From: Saccharopolyspora rhizosphaerae
Lineage (GTDB): Bacteria; Actinomycetota; Actinomycetes; Mycobacteriales; Pseudonocardiaceae
DNA: 64,000 nt
Direction: 5' to 3'
NCBI RefSeq assembly: GCF_003931915.1
Contig: NZ_RSAA01000006.1
Location: 105,255 to 169,254 of the forward strand
Numbering within the stretch: position 1 is the first letter of the stretch; every line of letters starts with the position of its first letter. The position numbers were made by a program, and so were the translations under genes. The notes under the pieces are model-generated. The model searched no databases and was not told where the DNA came from. It was given only the letters and a program-made list of their open reading frames with translations. Positions 26,391 through 33,108 of the stretch are shown here, in pieces.

Positions 26391-27026
26391 TCAGAACGCG
26401 AAAACACTACCGGTGGAGCGGTGGAGCTCGCACGCGTTGTCAGCGGAGTACTGGTACGTGACGATCCGGTCGTTCCAGTTCCCCTGCGCGGTCGCCTTCA
26501 CCGACCGGCGGTCCTTGGTGCACTGCTCGGTCGACTGGACCCCGGCCCTCAAGTTCTCGAAGTTCCCGTTCGCCGCTCGCAGTTCCTCGCACGCGGCCGC
26601 AGCGCGCGGGTGGTCACCGCCGGCGGGGTCGCACTGCAAGACGACGCTCCGCGAGTTCTGGCCGTCCGCGATCGTCAGGGTGAACGTGCTCTGCGCGGCG
26701 CTGGCTTGCGTGCCCTGCGCGCTGCCGGCCTGCGGATCCTGAGCAGTGCCGCTCTGCGGCCTCTCCGCGCCGCTCGCCTGGGGGTCTTGCGCGTTGCTCG
26801 CCTGCGGGTTGTGCTGATCGCTGTACAGCGCACTGCTCTGCGCGCTGTGCTGATCGCTGTACAGCGCACTGCTCTGCGCGCTCTGCTGATCGCTGAGCAG
26901 CAAGCTCTGCGGGGTGTCGCTCTGCGGATTGTCGTCGGCCCCGGCATAGGCACCCACGGGGAGCAGCGCCAGGGTCACCGCTGCGGCGGCGACCCCCACG
27001 ATTCGACTCAACCGAACCTCGTTCAT
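26391..27026 (-). CDS. SSI-family (I16) protease inhibitor with long low-complexity N-terminal extension
   Basis: A 211-aa secreted protein (signal peptide to about residue 29). Residues about 113-211 match Streptomyces subtilisin inhibitor: LTIADGQ, VVLQCDPAGGDHPRAAAACEELRAANGNFENL, and the terminal GSVFAF. All four Cys are kept (132, 146, 169, 199). The reactive loop aligns as Cys169-Thr-Lys171-Asp, so P1 is Lys; the inhibitor would favour trypsin-like or broad serine proteases. Residues 30-112 are a Gln/Ser/Ala-rich tail with repeats of SAQSSALYSDQH and PQAS, absent from classic SSI (about 110 aa mature). GGAAGGACGCC precedes the ATG. Confidence 0.88.
   Translation of the reverse strand: MNEVRLSRIVGVAAAAVTLALLPVGAYAGADDNPQSDTPQSLLLSDQQSAQSSALYSDQHSAQSSALYSDQHNPQASNAQDPQASGAERPQSGTAQDPQAGSAQGTQASAAQSTFTLTIADGQNSRSVVLQCDPAGGDHPRAAAACEELRAANGNFENLRAGVQSTEQCTKDRRSVKATAQGNWNDRIVTYQYSADNACELHRSTGSVFAF
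26811..26882 (-). repeat. Two perfect 36-bp tandem repeats inside the SSI-like gene
   Basis: Units 26811-26846 and 26847-26882 are identical and encode a 12-residue repeat (SAQSSALYSDQH); a third partial unit follows. Being in-frame and perfect, the array looks recent and could vary in copy number. Confidence 0.8.
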
Positions 27027-27573
27027 GAAATGGCGTCCTTCCTGCTAGGTCATGGATGTGGCCACGCCCATTCGTCATACCGCATCCCCGATATCACCTC
27101 TCGAGCAAATCCAAGACGCTACCTGACCGTGCTACTCGCAGAAGTGGCCGTTCGACCCGATCCGAAACACGCGCGGATATTCACCGCGCGGGACCTCGGG
27201 ACCACGGCATGACAGACCGAAAGTGGGACCTCCCTCGAGTGGCGATCACAACGCACACCAACCGATTTTCGGCGGCCACTCGGAGCGATCTTCTTCCTGA
27301 TCGGACAGCGGTGACGTGATCGACCCGGTGCCCGCATCCCCGCTCACCACAAGGGTTTCTGCGTCCTGGACCACTCCTCATCACCGCATGAGGTGAGCCG
27401 AAGAGCCTTGAGTTGCGGCATTCCACGGCGGTCGAGTTATGTTCTAAGCGGCCTCGCCGCGGGGCCGAAGCAATCCCAGGGGAAACCCGAGGTGGATTTG
27501 GAATCCAATGCTGTTGATCGGCGATTTCCGCGGGATTAATTTTCCGAAGGTTGATCTGAGAAAGGTTCCTCTT
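27027..27573. other. Divergent intergenic region, lower GC
   Basis: About 550 bp between the SSI-like gene (-) and the secreted gene at 27574 (+). GC is lower than average and no supported gene is seen. It probably holds both promoters and long leaders. Confidence 0.5.
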
Positions 27574-27894
27574 ATGCTGAATGCGAAGCGCGTTGTCGCT
27601 GCGACGGTTCTGGGACTGCCGCTGCTGCTCGCCGCCCCCGGGATGGCCATGGCTGCCGGCGACGGTAGCAAGGGCGGGCACCCGGCGGACCCGTCGTCGT
27701 GGCTCCAGGTCCAGAACCAGGAGAACGCCACCGAGCAGGCCAACAAGCACGAGTCGGCGATCTACCAGTTCAACGTGGGTAGCGGCAAGCCGTCGGCTGC
27801 GGTGTGGAACCCCCAGTCCAACGAGAACACCACTGACCAGGAGCAGGAAGCTGAGCAGGAGGAGGAGCGGGCCTCCGACGAGGGCGGCAACTGA
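27574..27894 (+). CDS. Small secreted Gln/Glu-rich protein
   Basis: A 106-aa protein from ATG 27574 with GAGAAAGG. A signal peptide (MLNAKRVVAATVLGLPLLLAAPGMAMA) ends near residue 28. The mature part has WLQVQNQENATEQANKHESAIYQFNVGSGKPSAAVWNPQ, then an acidic tail with TTDQEQEAEQEEE. It has no Cys. The ATDQEQ/TTDQEQ tail resembles that of the protein at 28249, so they may be distant relatives. Function unknown. Two hairpins follow it. Confidence 0.7.
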   Translation: MLNAKRVVAATVLGLPLLLAAPGMAMAAGDGSKGGHPADPSSWLQVQNQENATEQANKHESAIYQFNVGSGKPSAAVWNPQSNENTTDQEQEAEQEEERASDEGGN

Positions 27895-27934
27895 TCGCTG
27901 ACTCCTAGTTCTTGAGGCGTATCAGCAACGCAGG

Positions 27935-27965
27935 CTTGGCCCGGCGACCCCGTCGCCGGGCCAAG
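27935..27965 (+). terminator. Terminator after 27574 gene
   Basis: Arms 27935-27948 and 27952-27965 (14 bp, perfect) with a 3-nt loop, 40 bp after the stop and followed by TTCC. Confidence 0.75.
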
Positions 27966-28042
27966 TTCCACTTCGAAGGCCTCGCGGCGCTCCGCGCCTC
28001 ATCCGAACTCTCCCTCAGACTCTCAGGAAGTCCTCGCATGCG

Positions 28043-28076
28043 AAAAGATCACGCCACCGAGGTGGCGTGATCTTTT
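28043..28076. terminator. A/T-flanked bidirectional terminator
   Basis: Arms 28043-28058 and 28061-28076 (16 bp, perfect) start with AAAA and end with TTTT. Both strands therefore carry a U-run, the classic two-way intrinsic terminator between convergent genes. Confidence 0.85.
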
Positions 28077-28248
28077 CCGTGTTCAGCACCATCGCCGCCG
28101 TGGCGGGTGCGACGGTGCCGGGCCGTCGTCGCCGACCACCGCCGCATGGTCGGCGGGTGAACTCGGCCGGTGACGACGTGCCCGGCAACCGCCCAGGGGG
28201 CGGAGACCGAGGGGAACAGCCGTCCGCCCCCGTGGAGGCAGGACGCGC
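28077..28248. other. Non-coding stretch
   Basis: Lies between the terminator and the end of the 28249 gene. Nothing convincing is seen. Confidence 0.4.
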
Positions 28249-28548
28249 TCAGTCCTCGCCCTGGTCCTGCTCCTGGTCGGTCGCGCTGGAGTTGATCTGC
28301 TGGGCCCAGTTCATGGCCGCCTGCTCGCCGTCGCTGCCGATGCTCACCTGGGTCAGCGGGGACACGTTGATGTTGTTCTGCACGGTGCCGGCTTCCTGGG
28401 CCTGCGCGTGGATCTCCGACGGATCAGGCTTGTCGGCGGCCGCTGCCGCGCCGCCGGCTCCGAACGACGCCGTCAGGAGGAGGCCGGCGAGCACGCCGGC
28501 TCGCCGAGCAGTGCGCGTGCCGCGCCCGTTCTCGTGTGGTGAGTTCAC
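28249..28548 (-). CDS. Small secreted protein, coupled to paralogue B
   Basis: A 99-aa protein starting at GTG 28548 after GGAGAAGAAG. Its GTG overlaps the TGA of the upstream gene as GTGA, so translation is coupled. A basic N-terminus (HENGRGTRTARRAG) and hydrophobic segment VLAGLLLTASFGAGGAAAAA form a signal peptide. The mature part reads DKPDPSEIHAQAQEAGTVQNNINVSPLTQVSIG and ends SSATDQEQDQGED, with no Cys. Co-production with the Gly-rich protein suggests they act together outside the cell. Function unknown. Confidence 0.7.
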   Translation of the reverse strand: MNSPHENGRGTRTARRAGVLAGLLLTASFGAGGAAAAADKPDPSEIHAQAQEAGTVQNNINVSPLTQVSIGSDGEQAAMNWAQQINSSATDQEQDQGED

Positions 28549-28844
28549 TTCGACTTCTTCTCCGCTTCCTGGTCCTTGCTGTCGTCTTCGGCCGTGGCGT
28601 TGGCGTCGCCGCCGTCCGCGCTGCCGCCGTTGCCGCAGAAGGCATTGCCGAAAACGAGCGCCGGGCAGAAGTTCCCCTTGCCACCGTCGCCACCGTGGCC
28701 GCCGTTGCCCCCCTCGGCCGCGGCGATGGTCACCGACGAGTGGTTGTCCTCCTTCTTCGAGTCCGCCGCGAACCCGGGCGATCCCACCGCGAGCAGGCCG
28801 ACGGCAACCGCCGTGGCACCCATCAGACGCGCAGAAGTGCGCAT
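28545..28844 (-). CDS. Gly-rich secreted protein, paralogue B
   Basis: A 99-aa protein from ATG 28844 with GGAGGAAC. Signal peptide MRTSARLMGATAVAVGLLAVGSPGFA, then DNHSSVTIAAAEGGNGGHGG, NFCPALVFGNAFCGNGGSADGGDANATAEDDSKDQE. It is near-identical in layout to the protein at 25601: same DNHSSVT start, FCPA, CGNGGSADGGDA and acidic DDSKD tail. Two Cys could form a disulfide. It is first in a two-gene unit with the 28249 protein. Role unknown. Confidence 0.8.
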   Translation of the reverse strand: MRTSARLMGATAVAVGLLAVGSPGFAADSKKEDNHSSVTIAAAEGGNGGHGGDGGKGNFCPALVFGNAFCGNGGSADGGDANATAEDDSKDQEAEKKSK

Positions 28845-29012
28845 GCCGTTCCTCCGATTCTTCATGACTCCACAAAGCCGGACCACGGTTCCCCTGGATC
28901 GCACTCCCGAACTCCGGTGGGGAACTTGTTGATCAGGCGGAGTCACTCTTGCACCCCGCGGCATGGTGTTGCCCGCTCCGACACTCCAAGAGGTACCTCA
29001 AAACCCCCGAAA

Positions 29013-29084
29013 GGGATTCGTGCAGGGAAGGAAGGCGAAGCGTCCTCAGGGATTGGTGCAGGGAAGGAAAGCCAAGTGTCCTCA
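29013..29084. repeat. Two tandem 36-bp units
   Basis: 29013-29048 and 29049-29084 begin GGGATT(C/G)GTGCAGGGAAGG and end GTCCTCA, differing at about four positions. They lie upstream of the secreted-protein gene pair. Confidence 0.75.
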
Positions 29085-29094
29085 TAGGACGACA

Positions 29095-29127
29095 AGGTGC
29101 CGGCCCCCCGCGTGGGGACCGGCACCT
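29095..29127 (-). terminator. Terminator after the 29178 gene
   Basis: Arms 29095-29107 and 29114-29127 pair (AGGTGCCGG / CCGGCACCT plus a C/G run with one mismatch). It is downstream of the minus-strand stop at 29178. Confidence 0.65.
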
Positions 29128-29177
29128 GACAGGGATTCGCTTCCAGCGGCTGGTCAGACCTGGAAGACGTTGCCCTC

Positions 29178-29411
29178 TTAGTCCAGCTCGATCAGCTCCA
29201 GCTCCCCGACGTCACTGACGTTGACGCAGTTGAGCGCGTTGATCAGCTTGCCCTCGTTCTTGCAGACGTTGACCTGGGTGGTGTTGTCCTTGATCTCCGT
29301 GTCGCCACCGCCGTTGTGGCCGCCGTAGCCACCCGCGAACGCCGGAGAGCCCACTGCCAGCAGGCCGGCAGCCGCCACAGTGGCGCCCAAAACACGCAGC
29401 GAAGTGCGCAT
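29178..29411 (-). CDS. Small secreted Cys-containing protein, paralogue C
   Basis: A 77-aa protein from ATG 29411 with GAGGAG. Its signal peptide MRTSLRVLGATVAAAGLLAVGSPAFA closely matches that of paralogue B, but the mature part differs: GGYGGHNGGGDTEIKDNTTQVNVCKNEGKLINALNCVNVSDVGELELIELD. It has two Cys, a short Gly-rich start and a beta-prone NTTQVNVC stretch somewhat like small secreted surface proteins of actinomycetes. Function unknown. Confidence 0.75.
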   Translation of the reverse strand: MRTSLRVLGATVAAAGLLAVGSPAFAGGYGGHNGGGDTEIKDNTTQVNVCKNEGKLINALNCVNVSDVGELELIELD

Positions 29412-29647
29412 CTGAAACTCCTCACATGTTCATGTTCACCGTGATTTCGCCACCCGTCTTCGCGTCGTGCAAGGACTTTCACCGAACTGCTCAGGACGGG
29501 CACCACTCACGGTTCACCAAGCCTGCGCGTTCCGCCGCCCGCGGTCCGCGAAAGTGGGAAATCCCCCACCCGACGGCGAATCCAACGCGAAAGCGGTACG
29601 AGAACGGTCCGCTGATCCACCCCCGAACCGGAGCGTAGCAACACTTT

Positions 29648-30331
29648 TCACCTCCCACGGCGGTTCCGCCGCCACCAACGCCGCACCCGGCCGGACCCGC
29701 CAGAAGCGAACCGGTTTCGCGGAGTTCCCGGCACGCGCAGGTTGTAGCGCACACCGAGCATCCGGATTCCGAAGCACACCGCCGCCGCCAGCAGCGCCGT
29801 CACGACGCCGTGGACCTCGGTGCTCACCGCGACGACGGTCAGCGCCGCGCCGATCAGCGCGGGCACCGCGTAGAAGTCACTGGTCAACACCGAGGGAACT
29901 TGCCTGATCGCCATGTCCCGCACCGTGCCGCCGCCCACCGCGGTGAGCGCGCCGAGCAGGACCGCCTGCACACCGCCGAGGCCGTACTCGAGGGCCTTGC
30001 TCGCACCGGTCACCGAGAACACGCCCAGCCCGACCGCGTCGAAGATCGTGATGAGACCGGTGAACCGCTCCAGCTCCACGCTGAGGAAGAACGCCGTCAG
30101 CGCCCCGGCCGCGGCCACGCCCAGGTAGAGCACGTCGTTGAAGGTCGCGGGTGGCAGCGAGCCGATCAGCACGTCCCTGATGATCCCGCCGCCGAGCGCG
30201 GTCATCATGCCGAGCGTGATGACACCGACCAGGTCAAGCCGGACCGCGCGCACGGCGGTGAGCGCACCGTTGAGCCCGAAGGCGAAGGTTCCGGTGAGGT
30301 CGAGGGCGAGCAGGAGCGGAGTCTGAGACAT
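29648..30331 (-). CDS. TRIC/UPF0126-type channel protein
   Basis: A 227-aa, about 7-helix protein. The duplicated signature is visible: FAFGLNGALTAVR...GVITLGMMTALGGGIIRDVLIG in the first half and TIFDAVGLGVFSVTGASKALEYG...LGALTAVGGGTVRDMAI in the second. Paired GGGxxRD motifs mark prokaryotic trimeric intracellular cation channels (YadS/YicG type), thought to conduct potassium or other cations. ATG 30331 was chosen over an upstream GTG; neither has a strong ribosome site. The C-terminus is Arg-rich (VRRWWRRNRRGR). It is divergent from udgX. Confidence 0.85.
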   Translation of the reverse strand: MSQTPLLLALDLTGTFAFGLNGALTAVRAVRLDLVGVITLGMMTALGGGIIRDVLIGSLPPATFNDVLYLGVAAAGALTAFFLSVELERFTGLITIFDAVGLGVFSVTGASKALEYGLGGVQAVLLGALTAVGGGTVRDMAIRQVPSVLTSDFYAVPALIGAALTVVAVSTEVHGVVTALLAAAVCFGIRMLGVRYNLRVPGTPRNRFASGGSGRVRRWWRRNRRGR

Positions 30332-30506
30332 GCGCACATTCTCGCCCACCTGCCGCACCGGTGATCACCGCCCGTGATCGTCACCAGCGCAGAGCGTGCA
30401 GCGGGACGCGAGCGACCGAACGGGCACGGCGGAACGGGTTCGGGTCCGGGGGGCGGATGGGTAAGCGGAGGGGTGTGAGCTGTTCCGATGTCCTGCGGGA
30501 GGGGTC

Positions 30507-31157
30507 ATGCCGCAGCGAGAGGCCGGTGCCGAGGAGTTCGTGCCGTCCCGGGGCGGGCTACCGGCCATGGAGAAGGCCGTCCGGGAGTGCCGCGGGTGCG
30601 ACCTGCACGAGAACGCCACCCAGGCCGTGTTCGGGGAGGGCGCGGCCCGAGCACGCGTCATGTTCGTCGGAGAGCAACCGGGCGACTCCGAGGACGTGCA
30701 GGGCCACCCCTTCGTCGGGCCCGCAGGACGAACGCTGGACCGCGCCTTGCAGGAGGCCGGTCTGCGACGGGACGAGGTCTACCTGACCAACGTCGTCAAG
30801 CACTTCAAGTTCGAGCAGCGCGAACGCGGCAAGCGGCGCATCCACAAGAAGCCGAGCGCGACCGAGGTGCGCGCGTGCCGACCCTGGCTGACCGCCGAGC
30901 TGCGGCTGGTCAAGCCGCAGCTCGTGGTCTGCCTCGGGGCGACCGCGGCGAAGGCGCTGCTCGGCAGCTCGTTCCGCGTCTCCGAGCACCGCGGGGCCGT
31001 GCTCGACTTCCCCGCCGACGCGGGCCTGGGCGAGAGCGCTCCGGACTCCGTCGTGGCCACGGTGCACCCCTCCTCGGTGCTCCGCGCAGAGGACCGCGAC
31101 GCGGCGTACCGGCAGTTCCGGGACGACCTCCGCGCCGCGGTCCAGGTGCTCGGCTGA
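30507..31157 (+). CDS. udgX: UdgX-type uracil-DNA glycosylase
   Basis: A 216-aa protein from ATG 30507 with GGGAGGGG. It has family-4-like motifs GEQPGD (55-60) and HPSSVLR (187-193), 4Fe-4S cysteines including CRGC (28-31), and above all the UdgX-specific loop GKRRIHKKP with KRRIH at 109-113. In characterised mycobacterial UdgX the His of KRRIH forms a covalent bond with the abasic sugar after uracil removal, giving a stable protein-DNA complex. His113 is present, so the same chemistry is expected. It acts in DNA repair or damage tolerance. Confidence 0.93.
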   Translation: MPQREAGAEEFVPSRGGLPAMEKAVRECRGCDLHENATQAVFGEGAARARVMFVGEQPGDSEDVQGHPFVGPAGRTLDRALQEAGLRRDEVYLTNVVKHFKFEQRERGKRRIHKKPSATEVRACRPWLTAELRLVKPQLVVCLGATAAKALLGSSFRVSEHRGAVLDFPADAGLGESAPDSVVATVHPSSVLRAEDRDAAYRQFRDDLRAAVQVLG

Positions 31158-31159
31158 GC

Positions 31160-32749
31160 TCAGCGGACGTCCGAGGCGACCTCCGTCTCGCGCGGTCGGT
31201 CCTCCGACTCCTCCGCGGTGGAGCGGGGAGCCTGGGCGAGGTGGTCGCGGTCCTGCCGGAGGGCCTTGTGGAAGGCCACGCAGATGCCGACGAGGATGAT
31301 CGCGAACGGTGTTCCGGTCAGCACCGAGGCCTTCTGCAGCCCTTCGAGACCACCGGAGACCAGCAGCACGGCCGCGACTCCGGCCAGCAGCACGCCCCAC
31401 AGCAGCCGCACCCAGGTCTTCGGGTTGGGCTCGCCGCCCGTGGACAGCTCGCCCAGCACCACCGTGCCGGCGTCGGCCCCGGCGACGAAGAACACCCACA
31501 GCACGACCAGCGTGATCACCGACATGACTCCGGCGAGCGGGTACTGCTGGATGAACACGAACATGCCGGCCGCCGGGCTCTCCTGCACGGTCTGCGCGAT
31601 GTCCCCGGCCAGCCCGCTGCGCGCCAGGTGCAGCGCCGCGCCGCCGAAGACCGCGATCCAGATCATGCTGACCACGCTGGGCACCAGCACGGTGGCCGCG
31701 ACGAACTCGCGGATCGTGCGACCGCGCGAGATGCGCGCCATGAACAGCCCCACGTAGGGCGCCCAGGCGATCCACCAGGACCAGTAGAAGACGGTCCAGC
31801 TGCCCATCCACCCGTTGTCCGGGCTGAAGGCGTCGAGCCGGAAGCTCATCGGCACGATCTCGCTGAGGTAGTCGCCCAGGCCCTCGGTGAACGCGTTGAT
31901 CTGGGTGATGCTCGGGCCCACCACGACGTAGAAGATCAGCAGGACCGGGGCGATGAGCATGCTGATGTTGGACAGCCACTTGATGCCGTGCTCGATCCGG
32001 GTCGTCGCCGACCCCATGAACGCGGCGGTGGTCAGCGCCAGCACGACCAGCTGCACGATGATCCCGGTGGGCAGGCCGAAGGTTTTGCCCAACCCCGCGG
32101 TCATCTGCAGACCGGCCTGGCCGAGCGCCACGGCGATGCCGAACACCACGGCCAGCACCGCGAGCACGTCGATGACCTTGCCCAGCGGCCCGTCGACACG
32201 ATCTCCGAGCAGCGGCCGGAAGATCGCGCTGAGCAGTCCGCGTTCTCCCTTGCGGTGCGTGAAGTAGGCGACCGCCAGTCCGGCGACCGCGTAGATCGCC
32301 CAGGGGTGCAGCGCCCAGTGGAAGAACGAGTACTGGATCGCCACTCCGGCGGCCTCGTCGGTGCCGGGTGGTGCGAGCTCGAAGGGCACTTCGACGTAGT
32401 GCGACAGCGGCTCCGCCAAGCCCCAGAAGATGATCGCCGGTCCCATGCCGGCTTGGAACATCATGGCGAACCACGACATCCGGCCGAACTGGGGCCGGTC
32501 GTGGTCCGCGCCGAGCTTGATCCGGCCGTGGCTGCTCAGACCCAGGTAGAGGACGAACACGAGGAAGATGTTCGCGGTGAGCAGGAAGAACCAGCTCAGG
32601 TCCGCGACGACGTGGTTGAACAACCACGTCGTCGCGGCGCCGAACCCGTTGGGGCTCACCGCTCCCCACAGGACGACCAGGGCCGAGACGGCGATCGACA
32701 CCGTGAGAACGGTATGATTCGTCGCCCGCTGCTTCAGCGAGTTTGTCAT
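31160..32749 (-). CDS. BCCT family betaine/carnitine/choline transporter
   Basis: A 529-aa, 12-helix protein from ATG 32749 with AGGAAATTTC. The Trp-rich BCCT signature GSWTVFYWSWWIAWAPYVGLFMARISRGRTIREF is present. The motif FQAGMGPAIIFWGLAEP contains GMG, as in sodium-coupled members such as BetP. It imports compatible solutes or quaternary ammonium compounds. Its stop is 2 bp from the convergent udgX stop. The C-terminal tail is charged (ESEDRPRETEVASDVR), as in osmoregulated members. It complements ectD as an osmotic function. Confidence 0.92.
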   Translation of the reverse strand: MTNSLKQRATNHTVLTVSIAVSALVVLWGAVSPNGFGAATTWLFNHVVADLSWFFLLTANIFLVFVLYLGLSSHGRIKLGADHDRPQFGRMSWFAMMFQAGMGPAIIFWGLAEPLSHYVEVPFELAPPGTDEAAGVAIQYSFFHWALHPWAIYAVAGLAVAYFTHRKGERGLLSAIFRPLLGDRVDGPLGKVIDVLAVLAVVFGIAVALGQAGLQMTAGLGKTFGLPTGIIVQLVVLALTTAAFMGSATTRIEHGIKWLSNISMLIAPVLLIFYVVVGPSITQINAFTEGLGDYLSEIVPMSFRLDAFSPDNGWMGSWTVFYWSWWIAWAPYVGLFMARISRGRTIREFVAATVLVPSVVSMIWIAVFGGAALHLARSGLAGDIAQTVQESPAAGMFVFIQQYPLAGVMSVITLVVLWVFFVAGADAGTVVLGELSTGGEPNPKTWVRLLWGVLLAGVAAVLLVSGGLEGLQKASVLTGTPFAIILVGICVAFHKALRQDRDHLAQAPRSTAEESEDRPRETEVASDVR

Positions 32750-33108
32750 TGTGAAATTTCCTGATTCACCAGCTTGGAGAACTTCGGCACGAGCGGAATG
32801 CACCGTCGTTCCCGCGCGGAGAACGACGGGTTTCGACAGGCGTGATGACCCTCCTCACAGGACGCCCGTGCGGGCGTCGCCGGCTGTCGAGGCACCGGCA
32901 TCGCGATCTCGTCCAGCGCCGCAGAGTCGACCTCGGCGCGACTTCACCCGGGTCGCACCGGAAAAGGCGAACTGGTACTCCTGCGCCGTGGCGGCGGGAC
33001 GTCTTTCGTTGTGCTTCCGATGAGGCTGTCAGCTTCCCCGCGCTCGATCAAACGAATCCGGGGGATCGAGCTAGACGGATTTTGAAAGGCGTCGATAGAG
33101 AGCTTCTA
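32750..33108. other. Intergenic region
   Basis: About 360 bp upstream of the BCCT gene and downstream of the G6PD-like gene, both on the minus strand. It should contain the BCCT promoter. No gene or clear operator is seen. Confidence 0.4.

Larger units (their letters stand above)
28845..29177. other. Intergenic region with a 36-bp tandem repeat
   Basis: About 330 bp with no supported gene. It contains the tandem repeat at 29013-29084 and the hairpin at 29095-29127, and should contain the promoter for the 28844 gene. Confidence 0.55.

Noticed and set aside
26115..27212. 365-aa + strand frame across the SSI region
   Set aside because: Antisense to the SSI-like gene, which has clear family motifs, a signal peptide and a ribosome site.
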